Origin: Spongilla lacustris
Taxonomy: Eukaryota > Porifera > Demospongiae > Spongillida > Spongillidae
NCBI GenBank assembly: GCA_949361645.1
Contig: OX442415.1
Coordinates: forward strand, 24,099,790-24,163,789
Length of the DNA: 64,000 nt
Direction: 5' to 3'
Below are positions 47,400 to 60,500 of the stretch, piece after piece. A program made the translations under genes and the position numbers. How positions within the stretch are numbered: position 1 is the stretch's first letter; every line of letters starts with the position of its first letter. Below the pieces are notes generated by a model. That model did no database searches, was not told where the DNA came from, and was given only the letters and a program-made list of their open reading frames with translations.

Positions 47400-50030
47400 A
47401 TATGCATTCAGTGGTTTAGTTTCTCTTGATGGGAAGTAATTTAAGTCATTACTCTCTCCATTTCCAAAAAAATTATTGCACAGGACACAATTAGTAATTG
47501 GTTTTAATATATATCTGGCTAACTGAACTTGGCTCAGACTAGATTGAACAATCACTATCATTTCATGATCACCTTTATTTTTCAACAATACAATATAACA
47601 ATAAGCTACTCAGATTTACACATTACACAAAACTAAAAACTGAAACTAATATCTACTTCACTTGTGATTCTTCCAAGCAAAGCTCTAGCATTCTGGTGCA
47701 TCAGTATAATGCCCAGGTGGCTGTATATTGAACCTAACACCTCAGGCCAGAAACGACTTGTCCTGATGGCTAGTTTCTTTCGCAACCCTTGAGATAGCTT
47801 CTTGTGCGTCATTTCACCAACCACCAAATACCTCCACAACCAATGGGACACATACCCAACCTCTCTCTGTACAGGGGATGCCATTTTTGGCACGTTTGTC
47901 CTGCTCTCCCAGCTCAGAAGTATAACCTGAGGTCATGCTCATTCCCAACAAAAAGTTTGAATGAGCGGATTGATGACCTTCAGGTCAAATGCTGCTGAAT
48001 GTGAGAGAGACCAATTAGGCACTAAAACATTAGCCAAATGTGCTCTGTCCTTCATTGAGGTGAGCCCACAACCTCTTTCAAGTTCATGAGCAAGACAAGC
48101 CCTATGGCAGAAATCTGCAAAGCTGTCATGAAGGTGGTTGTGCCTTGTGACTACATCACCAAATGAATGACATATCAGGGCATGGTGCGCATGAATGTCC
48201 ATGGTTTGGGAGCAGTGTGAGCAGGCATCTGCATCTGTGAAAAGTGTAACCCTGAGCCTCTCATTGGGCAGCAGGTCTAATCCCAATTTGAGAGATGGTT
48301 GTGCCCTCAGCCATGCATGCACTTGGGAAGCTGAGATGACTAGTAGTCTGGCCTTGTCTACTGTGGATGCTCCATCAAGCAAAGACAGGAAGCCAGCTTT
48401 CTCAATGACTGAGGATAGCGTGTGCTGATGATGGGAAGTATCTTGTACACTTCCACAGAGAGCTGCTCACAACATGCTACCTTCCCATTGAACGACGTTA
48501 TGGCATGAGACAATGGCGCTGCATAGCCAGTTCTGATGGGTGGATTGGTTTTAATGAGGTAGACAGGAGGCGATATAGGCATGGGTGGTCAGGGAATGGA
48601 ATCCTAGCCCTTCGTGCTTGAGGCTGATGGGGTTAGCTCAATTTCCAGTTAGCACTCTAAGCAGTGAAGCCCATCATCATCGAACCTGGCAAATGCTTCC
48701 AATGATGCAGCAATGGAATGAGCTAGATATGCCAGCCTGTAGAATTAAGCACATACCCTGTTAAGAGCAATTGCAGACTGATGGTCACAAAGCTTAGGTT
48801 GAAGGGAAAGTAGTTGGTTGGCTTCCTTCTGCTTTTTTTCAATAAAGGCAGCAGTGCAGAAATCAGGGCTACTAATGAGAGCACCAAAGTCCGGTGTAGG
48901 ATAGAACTGACATTGAGAGATCCTGCTTGCTAAGTAACTAGCACTATTTGAAGTTGATCTGCAGGTCATTTAAGGTACTGTCTGCCTGTATAATGTCCAT
49001 TGCCCTTGACAGTGCTGCCCTTGGTACCGACAGGACTCCATCATCCGAATATCAGAAGTTGGGCTGTAAAGGCTTGCATAATGGATCTTGAGATATCTTG
49101 ATGGTGGTGTCATTAAAGACAAGTGCAAACAACAGTGGACCCAAATGGTCACCTTGATGAACACCTGATGCCATTAAGAGCTGGCCCATTGGGTGCCGGA
49201 GATATTGATGTTGAGAGTAGCACCAGGAGACCCATGGGAGGAGCTCAGGGAAGTGGATAGCACATTGCTTTAGGACAGCATCTCTTGACACTAAATGAAA
49301 TGCATTTGGCATGTCGATCTTGAGAACAGCAAAATCAGCATCCTGCCAGTGGTCTTCAACTGTCTGCCTGAGCCTGTGTATGATCTCTCTGTTCCTCCAG
49401 GGCAAGCTACACCAAATTAAAAAGTCACTCTTTGCACCAGCACATTTTCCTGCCACACGTCTAAAGGCCTTCACCCACTGCAATTGGCCGGACATCCCGT
49501 CCAAGCTCCTTGAGCTTCATTAGTGCAGTTAAGTTCATGCCAGCTAGTTAATAAGCTGTTGAAGCAGGCTGTAAATTGAAGTTGGTAAAGTGACATCCAA
49601 AGCATCAATTAGATGCTGAACCTGTAAGCCAGTGGGGCCACAAGCTGTTGCATTTGGATATGGTACTGATACTGAAGTCGGGGGAACAAGGATATAGCTT
49701 AAGCAGTCAGATGTGGCTGGAGTAATAACGATTGTGTTTACATTTGAGGAGCTCAAACACAGTTTTGTTATTGGGTGAAATACCACTGGATGTCAGAACA
49801 TGACAAGCCTTGGAGAAAAAACCTTCTTGAGTATATGCCAGAGCTGAAGACTGATCAATGTCATACATGTATGAATGGCCTGCTTTGGACATGCTGGTGT
49901 TCCTACCAATTGCTTTTGGCCATAGCAATAACTGCTTGCCCTCTTGCCAGTCCTGACAAAGAGATTCGATATGTATTTGCTCTCTTTCTCTACCACTTCT
50001 TTTTTATGATGGCAGGACACACATAGGGAG
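47400..50030 (-). pseudogene. Non-LTR retrotransposon pol copy, degenerate
   Basis: Read on the minus strand: N-terminal remnants (ALAYTQEGFFSKACHVLTSS, near 49830); a pre-RT block (GPTGLQVQHLIDALDV); the RT palm with VLKIDMPNAFHLVS and SGVHQGDHLGPLLFAL (49504-49052); the catalytic YSDDG directly after an in-frame TGA where relatives have Trp; the thumb (SSPDFCTAAFIEKKQKEA); then a cysteine-histidine segment (CSHCSQTMDIHAHHALIC, 48382-47939), NVLVPNW and AAFDLKV of an endonuclease-like region; and a tail LRKKLAIRTSRFW. Several frame changes separate the blocks. It makes no functional protein. The clade is probably one with a C-terminal restriction-like endonuclease, but I am not certain. Confidence 0.8.
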
Positions 50031-51546
50031 CATTAACAATCTGGACCAAGATTCAATGAAGTTGTCTTGACTGATCCATCTCAATGTATCAGCCAGTGCA
50101 CATCCAAATAATTGGCAAGCACAGAGTGGGTAGTGTAGCACCTCGATAGAAAAGGATTTCTTCAAAGGGTTTGGTTCTGCAGAATTAGCTAAGCATGACT
50201 TTAAATGGGAGGAGGGTCATGAGCATGCTACATTAAGGCAACACAATTTGCAAATAAAGCATTTGTTTTCCTTCAATCAGGATTGAGGGACACTACCTTT
50301 CCTAAAACCAAATGTATGGTCCTGCATGTGTTTTCAAATATTGCTTGATGGAACTCTGATATTTCAGGTAAACAAAAGACTGGTTGCCACCTTGTGGTGA
50401 TAGTAGAAGCTGCAATGATTAGGAAGGTTTAGGTGGGTCAGAAATGGAAACAGCTGGTGATAAAATCAGATTTCCAAAGGATGGTGTTGCCAGTGCCACT
50501 GACAGCTGCAAAGTTGAATCAGGCAGCTGTGGTTTAGACTAAATTGTAACAAGGCATCCTGTGAACCAAGTGGTAAACCTATCTGTGCAAGTGGTTGAGA
50601 AGTGGGGTTATCAAGTGCTGGTTGTGACAGCTACCAAGATTGATTGGATAGCAGTAGTTACTTTATCTCAGTTCCTGAATTGAATGAATCACTCAATTTA
50701 GAAACTGAGATAAAGTAACACCACAAGGTGAATTGCGAAAAATGTTGTGCAATTGCTAACCTCTAGAAACAGGACTTCATAACGTATGAAAAACCATATC
50801 CACACAGTAGTGATAGTGCCCATATACAGTGTAAGAAAATAGATGGCTTGGCTTTTTTAGTATATCACTAACCAAATGATCCGGTAATCAATTTCTTGAT
50901 TTGCCCATACATGTCATTGTGACGGGCACTAGCATATACTGTGCATCTCACAACTTGTGGCCCCTAGATGATGGCTGTGAGCTCTGACTATGGAGGTAAG
51001 ATGGTTGATATTATTATTCGTTTAAATAATGCATGGTTTTTAGAAAATTCATTGAAGAAATTAATCAGAGTTATTAAAGGATGATCGATAAGAGAACAAG
51101 CTTTTTTGTCTCAATGGTATAACCACTCAATTGTGTATATCCTATTCGTATCAACAGGATTTCAAGGTTAAATATTGTTATTGTAGAGATGCTGGAGTTG
51201 AGTAGTTGAATGGGATCTGCTTTGAAAATAAGCAGCTCATATCTTGATACGTTGAGGACTCAACATTCAACTTTTCCTCTGTGCCAGAGTGAATCCTTTA
51301 CAGCCTAAGCCCCATCATCCAGGTATCATGCATTACACAAGCAACATAGACGGGCAGCAGGAATGATTAATTGACTTAAGCACATAGTGGGATATGTGAT
51401 TTGCTCAGAGGTGAACATGAGGCATTTAAGAAACTTTAATGAAAGGGGGTGGGAGATACTGATCAAATACAACTAAAATGAACATTGCATTGCTTAGAAT
51501 TCACAACCACAGCATTTTAGAGTTATTATGCAAGCAAATACTGTCT
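50031..51546. other. No gene seen; one small hairpin
   Basis: Intergenic sequence between the retroelement and the lipoxygenase 3' end. The only clear structure is the hairpin listed separately. Confidence 0.4.
50657..50719. repeat. 63-base hairpin
   Basis: GTTACTTTATCTCAGTT faces AACTGAGATAAAGTAAC, extended by about ten bases with two mismatches around a short loop. Confidence 0.8.
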
Positions 51547-54500
51547 TTATATAGTGATGCTGTTGGGGACCTTGGACGGCATCAAGTACTGATATGGAAC
51601 ATCAATGTGCTTGTTTCTCTCCATAATTGCAAGGTCAATGCCACTCAAAGCCATCCTGAACTTCAGGATGAACTCTTTGGCTTGTGCTTCCGTAAATCGT
51701 TCTGCTGGATAATTTCCACAGTAAAGCTGAAAAAGGACGAGTAATTGCATGCAACTAATGTACTTGGAACACAACAAGTACTAGCATACCTCATCAGGGC
51801 TGTTTTGTGACAATGCATATACAAGTGTGATGCTCAAAATAGGTGTCATCCAGTCCTGAAAACCAGGTAGGAACTTCAACAAGTTCCCACTACATCCTTT
51901 CAGTGCCTGTAGCAAAGTGTCATGATTAGCCTGACCCTTTTTGGAGGGTGGAGGAAGACAAAGGGAGAACGGTGCATTGGGAATGTAGCTGTATATGTCA
52001 TACTGCAAAAAGTTTACTGCAGCATGCTGAGCAGAGCCTGAGAACATGATAAGGGTACATGTCTCAACTAGCTGCTGCTTGGTTTCGATTCTTCGTGGGA
52101 ATCCATGACCCTGGAGCCCACCATGAGCAGGAAAACCATTCTGGTAAGTATCACCAGCCCAGCTCTGGACCTCAGCATCACTGCTGACATCTTCATCTGA
52201 TTTGTAGAACATGTCAGTGATACCTTTAACATAGTCTTCAATTGCCTGCCAGATCTTCAATCCATCATCTCTGTACTGGTACCCTGGCAAAAGGTTAGGG
52301 TCATCCACCCCTCGATCCTTCACGCCCTTCTTGATATTGGACCAGTTAACATCATAGGTTATCCCTGCTCTACGCATCAGCTCTCTTCGACCTTCTCCCC
52401 CAATAGCAAATGCCAAGTCAATGACCCCTCCATCATTGATTAAGTTAGCCCTGGCACGGGTGTTGATGGCCATGGTGTAGCGAAAGTGTGGTACAAGGAG
52501 CTTGAAGACTGGGTGCGCATCTGGGAGATTGCGCATCACACCCACTGCATAAGCTTCCATGGCAGCATGACAGGAATGATAGTGGATAGCAATCTCATGA
52601 AACTGAAACAGAATATGGAAATATTAAATGTAATCATTTTCATAAATGACCTCCATTTTTATTGGGACTCTAGCATACCTGTGAGTGTGCACTTCGGTAG
52701 TATGTCTTGGCCAGGATCCAGTCTGCTGCACTATCACTAGGCAGGAAGATGGGATTGTCACTACCTGGTTGCTTCTTCAGCTGTATGGCTATGGGGACCA
52801 GATAGTTGTGGTCGTTCACGTAAAGCAGGCAGATTGGAGCAGCACAAAACTGGCCCGACCTGCACTTTAGCCCATCAAGGATAGTCAAGTCACATATATA
52901 GACATGACCAGCCTAAACATAGCAGTAAAAGTAAATTCTGATCCCAAGTATTAAATAAAACTGACCTTCATTTCATCCTCAAGAGACAGTCCTCTAACCA
53001 AAGACCCTTTGACCATTTCATTTGTTACAGGGAAGTTTGCAGGCAGGACTGAGCACCTCTGAATGAGAATGGGATTAACTCCATTTAATATCTGGCGACC
53101 AAACTCTTCATCCTTCATCCAAAGATCATTTTTGTATAAAGCAAGTGAAGGGTAACACATTGCAATGGCTAGTTTCTCATATTGGCTTAATGAATCGATG
53201 CATGTAATTGCACTCTTTGCAGTGATCCCTAATGCTGCACTAACTGCATTGCTTGTGAAATCAATGTTTTTCACCACTCCAAACTGTTCATCGTTTGCTA
53301 TGCCTTTACAGCTCTCATCAACATATGATGGCAAGTGCAGGTCATTTGATATCACATATTTGTACTTCTTTTGTCTCAGCTCAATCTGGCTCGCCCTCTG
53401 CTGCTGTAAGATGCTGTTGACACCATTCGGTATATCTGTAAAATTAAAATGCATTTACTCTGTAAATTCATGAATAGTCTAGTAGGGAAGTGCATGCAAG
53501 TGATATGAATACCAGTGCAGGTCGAAAGAAATATAATGACTTATATATAATTATCCCCCACTTCAACTATTCACGTAAATACATATTGTACGGTCTACAG
53601 CCTTTTTAGAAAGCACTAACAAAGTGAGAGGGAAGCGGGAATAGGGACACTCTGTGAATCCGACGGCAGGACAACTTTACCTTAGTTCGTACTAAATTGT
53701 GTATTATGTGCAGTTGAAGAACGATAATTTGGGGAAAGCACCTACATGTAGTCTCGTGCCTAGACCCCTAACCGACGGATTACTTCACTGCTAAGCGGAA
53801 AGAGGGTCTGGATACATTGTACTTTACTGTGGCCAGTGGCCGTTCCATAATTCGATTCAGCCACATGACTTGTCACGCGCTGCAGGTATAACGTAACCCT
53901 CTGCAGAATTATAATTCCCCCCCCCCCCCCCCCCCCCCCAACAAATAATTTATTTTTTTAAATTAAAACACGAGGCTTGGCTATATGCACTAAATAAAGC
54001 AACATCTAGTACAGTTGGATACTGTACATGTATTGTACATCCTCACTCCTCTCTCAGCAACCACAGCCTCACTCCATATAAAGCATCTCAGGGCTTATAC
54101 TAGTCTCCTACCCAGACCAAGATTTTCACAGCAGTACATCACCGCTACGCGAAAAGTATGGAACGCCCTTTGTTGCAAAATTCGCACCCGCGCTAGGTCG
54201 CTGTTATCGGTGTTGAATCTCATTGCAATAACATGTGAATTTACTTACTCGTAGCGTTGAAAAATAGCGTTGGGTAAATCATACAATGTAGATAGTCGTT
54301 AGAGATTCGTTTGCTAGAGTTACCTTAGGCATTTCTCGATTCGTTGGCTATAGCGGTTGTGAATTCGAATCGTCGTTAGCTCTTGGGAACAGCTACTGCT
54401 AGAGAATTAATCCTGGCTACAACATTTATAAAAATAACGCCTTTAACCTTCCCAACTTTATGCATGAGTAGAAATGTATTTCCCTATGTCTCAGCTGTTC

Positions 54501-57500
54501 GTGGGTGGGTTACCCTCCTAATATATTGCTCATTCCGCTTCCTTCTTCCATATGCTTTTTATGTGTGTATATACATGTACAGCCACAGGGTGTTATATAC
54601 AGCTGTCATGCCACACTCCTGGCTTGCATTAACCACCGCTGGCTAGGGTTATATGAGCAATTCTTGGTGGGTCTGCATGTATATGGTTATGGTGTGATCC
54701 CTGTGTCTTGTTCATATTTCAGAGATGAACTGAATTGTGCATGCATGATAAACGTTTATGTCGTTTGAACATAGTGAATTAGACAGAAACTATCCTCTCT
54801 TCGATTGCAAATGGATACATATGATGTAAGTGTGAGGCACATGGGCCTGACCACGTGGTGGAGGGTATATTAGCCTTGGGAGAGGGAAGATTGGTCAGTC
54901 TAAGTCACAGTGCATGCGACACCGGGAAATTTCAACATGTGTGTATTTTGAAACGTTTTTGTCCTACTGGAGGCAGGTTGCTCCTTGACATTGTGACCAC
55001 ACAGATGAAAGTGCAAAATTCCTGGCAATGGAACTCAGGTGTTCAGAGCAGTATGTTTGGGTTTTTTCCTCACTAAGTGAGGTTTTTTTTCCCCTACGCT
55101 GGTGTGGGCCCACCCCTCTAAATAAATTAGGCAATAAATTCAAATTTTGATATAGGTAGTTGGTCCCTGCTCTGCATGTGTGCTTGTATGTCTTTGTGAA
55201 GTGTGAGTTCATGTGGAGTGTTGGTTGTATTTGTCAATTATAAATGTTGGGTGTCGTGCACAGCCGACGCTACACCAATGTGTTGTCATGGGAGTGGGTA
55301 GGGTGCAAGAGTTATGTGGGAGGCAATAGGAGTGAGATGCACTTTTCATGAGCATCTTGTACTACTACAATGCCATATGCTATGAGGCACAGATATACTC
55401 CTTCCATAGGTAGTATACCTTCACACCAATTCAATAGGTACACATGCACCCATTCCATAGGTACACACCCATTCCATAGGTACACACTCATTCCATAGGT
55501 ACACACCCATTCCATAGGTACACACCCATTGGTGTGTTACATGACATGTACCTATATGTGCATTAATCTGAGGACATTTTCCATTAACCTCACTATGTCA
55601 CGACTTCCAAAACCTCATAAACTATCCAACGTATCATGGAAGGGATGTGTACAAGTACCTATGGAGGGATGCAAGGGGTTTGTACATTTGGAAGGACATG
55701 TACCTATGAAAGGTGTGTGTATGAAGGGGTGTGTAACTATTGAAGGGGTGTGTACCTATATGTATGGAAGGAAGCAATGTGTACCTATATAGGTACACAT
55801 ATCCTGACCTTCAGTCAAATCAATTGACTCGACATGAATAGCAGCTCTGTGCCAGTCTAGAATGGATCCTGGCATGTGGCATGTACATGTGTATGAATAT
55901 TTATGATAAAGTAAAATTACATTGGGTAAATATAAGCCATCTATTATCATTGTTTTAATATATACATTTCATGCAGTCAGAGCCGACACTCTTGTCACAA
56001 TGGGGCATTCCAGTGAACTGTAAACAAATTTGTATACAATTTATTAGTTTTTTCTTTTTGTATTGGAAAAACTTGTTTACCCAATGTTATTTTACTAAAT
56101 TACTACTGAAATCATCATGAATATAGCACCCAAAGATATTAATGACATGTAAACGATGCCAGGATCCATTCTAGACACGAAGCTGCTATTCATGTCTTTT
56201 GATTTTTGGTACTGTATTGCATTGAAGCTTATGACTACACCAATTGATTTGACTGAAGGCCGGGCCTAGTCTGGCAGCTTAACTTAAATGTAGGAAGGGA
56301 TGTGTACCTACATGTAAGAAAAATAGGTAGACATCGTCCCTTTCTTCCACTGGTACATGCATATCCCTTCCTTCCATACATACAAACCCTTCCTCCCCCT
56401 TGCATTGGTACACACATCCCTTACATCCCTTCTATAACCCGGCCTTCCATAGTTACCCACCCCACCTCCCATTCCTTCCTTAAATCCACATCCAATAGGT
56501 ATACATACCATTTCCATAGGAAGGAAGGGGTGTGTATACATGTGTAGTGTGTGCCTATGGAAGTATGGAAGGGGTGTGTACCTAAGGAAGGGATGTGTTG
56601 GGTGTATACTTATGGTAGGAGTGTGAAGGTGTGTATAGCTATGGAAGGGCTGTAATGGGTGTGTGCCTATGGAGATGGTGTGTACATATGGAAGGAGTGA
56701 GTAACTATGGAAGGGGTGTGTACCTGGGTGTACACCTATATGGAATGGATGCCGGTGTACCTAAGGAAGGGACATGTACCTATGGAATGGGTGTATACTT
56801 ATGGAAGGAGTGTGAAGGTATGTGTACCTATATGGAAGGGGTGCATGTGTACCAATGGAAGGGGCATGAACCTATGGAAGGGGTGTGTCATATGGAACTA
56901 TGGAAGGGGTGTGTACCAATGGAATTGATATGTATCTGGGTGTACACCTATATGGAATGGATGCCGGTGTACCTAAGGAAGGGACATGTACCTATGGAAT
57001 GGGTGTATACTTATGGAAGGAGTGTGAAGGTATGTGTACCTATATGGAAGGGGTGCATGTGTACCAATGGAAGGGGCGTGAACCTATGGAAGGGGTGTGT
57101 CATATGGAATTGATATGTATCTATGGAAGGAGTATAACTGCACCCATTGTAGTAGTGCAATGTACAAAGAATATTCATGAAAAAGACTGATTGTCTGAAA
57201 TATGAACAAGACACATGCAAGGATATCACCATAACCTTATGGACCAGCAAAAGTTGCACATATAACCCTGGCCGGCATCTTGTAACTGGTGGTTAAAGAG
57301 TGTGGCATGCACATCTATACATTAGGCTATAGCAAGTGGAACGAAGGTATTAGGATGGTAACCCATGAACAACTGAGACATAGGAAAATACATGTACTCA
57401 TGCATAAAGCTGTGAGGGGAGGGGCACCACTGCCGCACATGCCCCCATGCAAACAAAACACGCGCAAATATGTGCTGGTATGCAATACACGAGCATCTAC

Positions 57501-60500
57501 ACGTACATTGTAACACACGACAAAGCTATTTTTATAAATGTGGTAGCCACCGATTAATTCTTGAACAGTGGCTGTTCCAAAGTGCTAACCACGATTCGAA
57601 TTCGCAACCGCTAGCCAACGAATCGAGGAATGCCTAACGTAACGCTAGCAAACGAATCTCTAACGCAAGCCAAAATTTGCCAAAGAAACCCTAACGCTAG
57701 CCCCTAACGCTAGCCAAAGCATTTTCAACGCTAACCACAGGCGGACGAGTAAGTAAATCCACTTGTTATTGCAATGAGATTCACTACTGATAACAGCGAC
57801 CTAGCGTGGGTGCGAATTTTGCTACAAACGGCGTTCCATAGAAAAGTGCGTAAAAAACGTAGCGGTGATGTAATCCATCCGTTGCTATGAAAATCTGGGT
57901 CTGGGTACGAGACTAGGAATTATCCACAAGTAGTTCATTAACCGCTAATTGTTGTTAAAAGTTCTAACAGCAAAAGAAGACATGCATGCTGGTGTAATAA
58001 AATCTTTAATGGTTAATTGGTGTTGATAAAAGTATCTATTTATTTCAATTTCATTAATGTTAATAAATGCAGGGTGGGTGGCTAGTTAAAAGCTGCAAAC
58101 TGTATTGACGTAACTACTCCGCTTAAGAAGTTGAAATCTCCATCACTTGATTTTTGCAATGTACTTGATTTATGATTTTATCTTGCTTGATATGGGACAG
58201 TGTCCAGCATAATCGGGCTTGTGGGGTTATAATTTTATCACTATAAAAATTGCACATTGTACTAAACAACACATCTTCGCGACGGTACTACGTTTTCCTT
58301 TCAAATTTCGTACACTTGTTCCCACACCATTTCTCTGTGTGAAAATCGATTTTTATGATCTACTCATTTTCCGTGCCGTGGATACAACAATTGTTAACCC
58401 CGCGGGTTAGAAATCCACATTTCTCCACGTACGAGTGTTGAAAACGTGTCAAATTCGGAATGTGCATAGAGGAGTCCTGTAGCTATTGATTTGTTCTGTT
58501 CGTTTGTTTCTGAATCATCCGTTATGGAGATACAGTTAAGCAAACTACAGGCACATTTTCCCGCTTGATTCGCGCCAATGATATAATCACGCCTTCCCAT
58601 TCACTGCGATTTGCCAAAATCATTGGCGCGAATCAAGCGGGAAAACGTGCCCGTAGTTTGTTCAACTGTATATCCGTAACGGATGATATAGAAATTAACG
58701 AACAGAACAAATCAATAGCTACAGGACTCCTCTATGCACACTCCGAATTTGACACGTTTTCAACACTCGTACGTGAAGAAATGTGGATTTCTAACCCGCG
58801 GGGTTAACAAATGTTGTATCCACGGCACGGAAAATGTGTAGATCACAAAAATCGATTTTCACACAGAGAAATGGTGTGGGAACAAGTGTACGAAATTTAA
58901 AAGGAAAAAGTAGTACCGTCGCGAAGATGTATTGTTTAGTACAACGTGCAATTTTTATAGTGATAAAATTATAACCCCACAAGCCCGATTTTGCTGGACA
59001 CTGTCCCATATAGTGGTTTTCAAGAATAAGCATTTCGCAAACTAATTTCGCTCGGTTAATTTATAAACAATTTTTCTTGACTAAGAAACACCCCGTATAA
59101 CAGAAATATCGACCTTCGTGTATCGATTCTCCTAGCTCTGTATACGCAGCTGTTGCTCCCTTTTTGCGAGTTCGAATCCATCATCAATGGCCTTTGAGAA
59201 CAGAAACGATCGATCCGCTTTTACTAAAATAACCCGGTATATAGGTACTTTCATTAATTTTTGAAAATGAATAAACTAGAATTTTTATGTATAGCCTAAA
59301 AGAGCAAATGGAATGCATCAAAAATATGCTTTTGCCACGGAAAATAGATTACTATTTCAAAAGTTATAACGTTTCAAACATTGCGTCGCGGTGACTACCA
59401 ATGCATGTATACAATGTGAATGGACCGCGATATAAAAAACTGTGACCGCTTGACTTCTCCATGCAGCTACTGTAAAAGTATTCAAGATAATGATGCCATA
59501 ATTGCATAAAATACAACATAGGTACTCTTTATAAGGTTCACAGGGTCAAATACACATTTCATCTAAATTTAAGTATCTCATTATATTATCTAGCTGCCAA
59601 TACGGCAATAGCCCGTATAGCGATATCATAATGTTCCCCCCTATTTATTCACATTCATCATTCTTCCAATGTGTAATAATTACTTTAGGAGCTTGAGACT
59701 TCTTTGATTGATATACACATATATGTCCATTGTATAGCACATCAAGTTTTTGCTGTACAATACTTTCCATAACTAACGCATGCTTTGACGAATTCGGTGC
59801 GTATTAAATAGAACTATCACACAACTCTTTGACACATAAACAAAATAGATTGTCTATGCGTTGAAAATACAAAAAATAAGTTTAATTCCCAGGGCTCTAA
59901 CACAGAAATACCAGGTTGAGCATTATTATGTCAAGCTCTAAGCAATCCAACAGTAAACACCAGTGCCGATAAATGGACCCTTGGGCACCATCCAAAGCTC
60001 ATGAAATTTTATCCTGATATAGGCTAAGACCTAATAAACATGGGAAACGCTTCTTCAAGTGAGTGCTTTAAGAATCTAGGGAATGGCTAATCGCGACCGA
60101 ATCAACGAGGCACACAAAATAACGCCGTATGCTGGCTTATACATTTAGATACCAAGAGTGTATCGGGCAACCCCTTTTGTTCTGTATTCTAGCAATAAAG
60201 TCCTAAATACCTTGCAAACAACTTTAAAAAGCGCGCGTCTTCTTAAGCACTCATAGAGAAATCCTAAATACGGTCACAATTTTCGACGAGATTTAGATCA
60301 CCAGTTTCCGCCTACGCAAACGCAATTTATTAAAGTACCTCCTTGTCCCGTTTATACCTTTTTAGGAAGCTTTATATTACCAACCGCTGCTACTACCAAG
60401 GTAACTAACGAGATTGCATCGACATGAATTCTATCAAGAATGCATATTACAGCATGGCTGCAATTTGATTGTAGCGTTGAACTTCCAACGCCATGCCACG

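Noticed and set aside
59150..59185. GAGTTCGAATCC resembling a tRNA B box
   Set aside because: No convincing A box or cloverleaf could be drawn around it.
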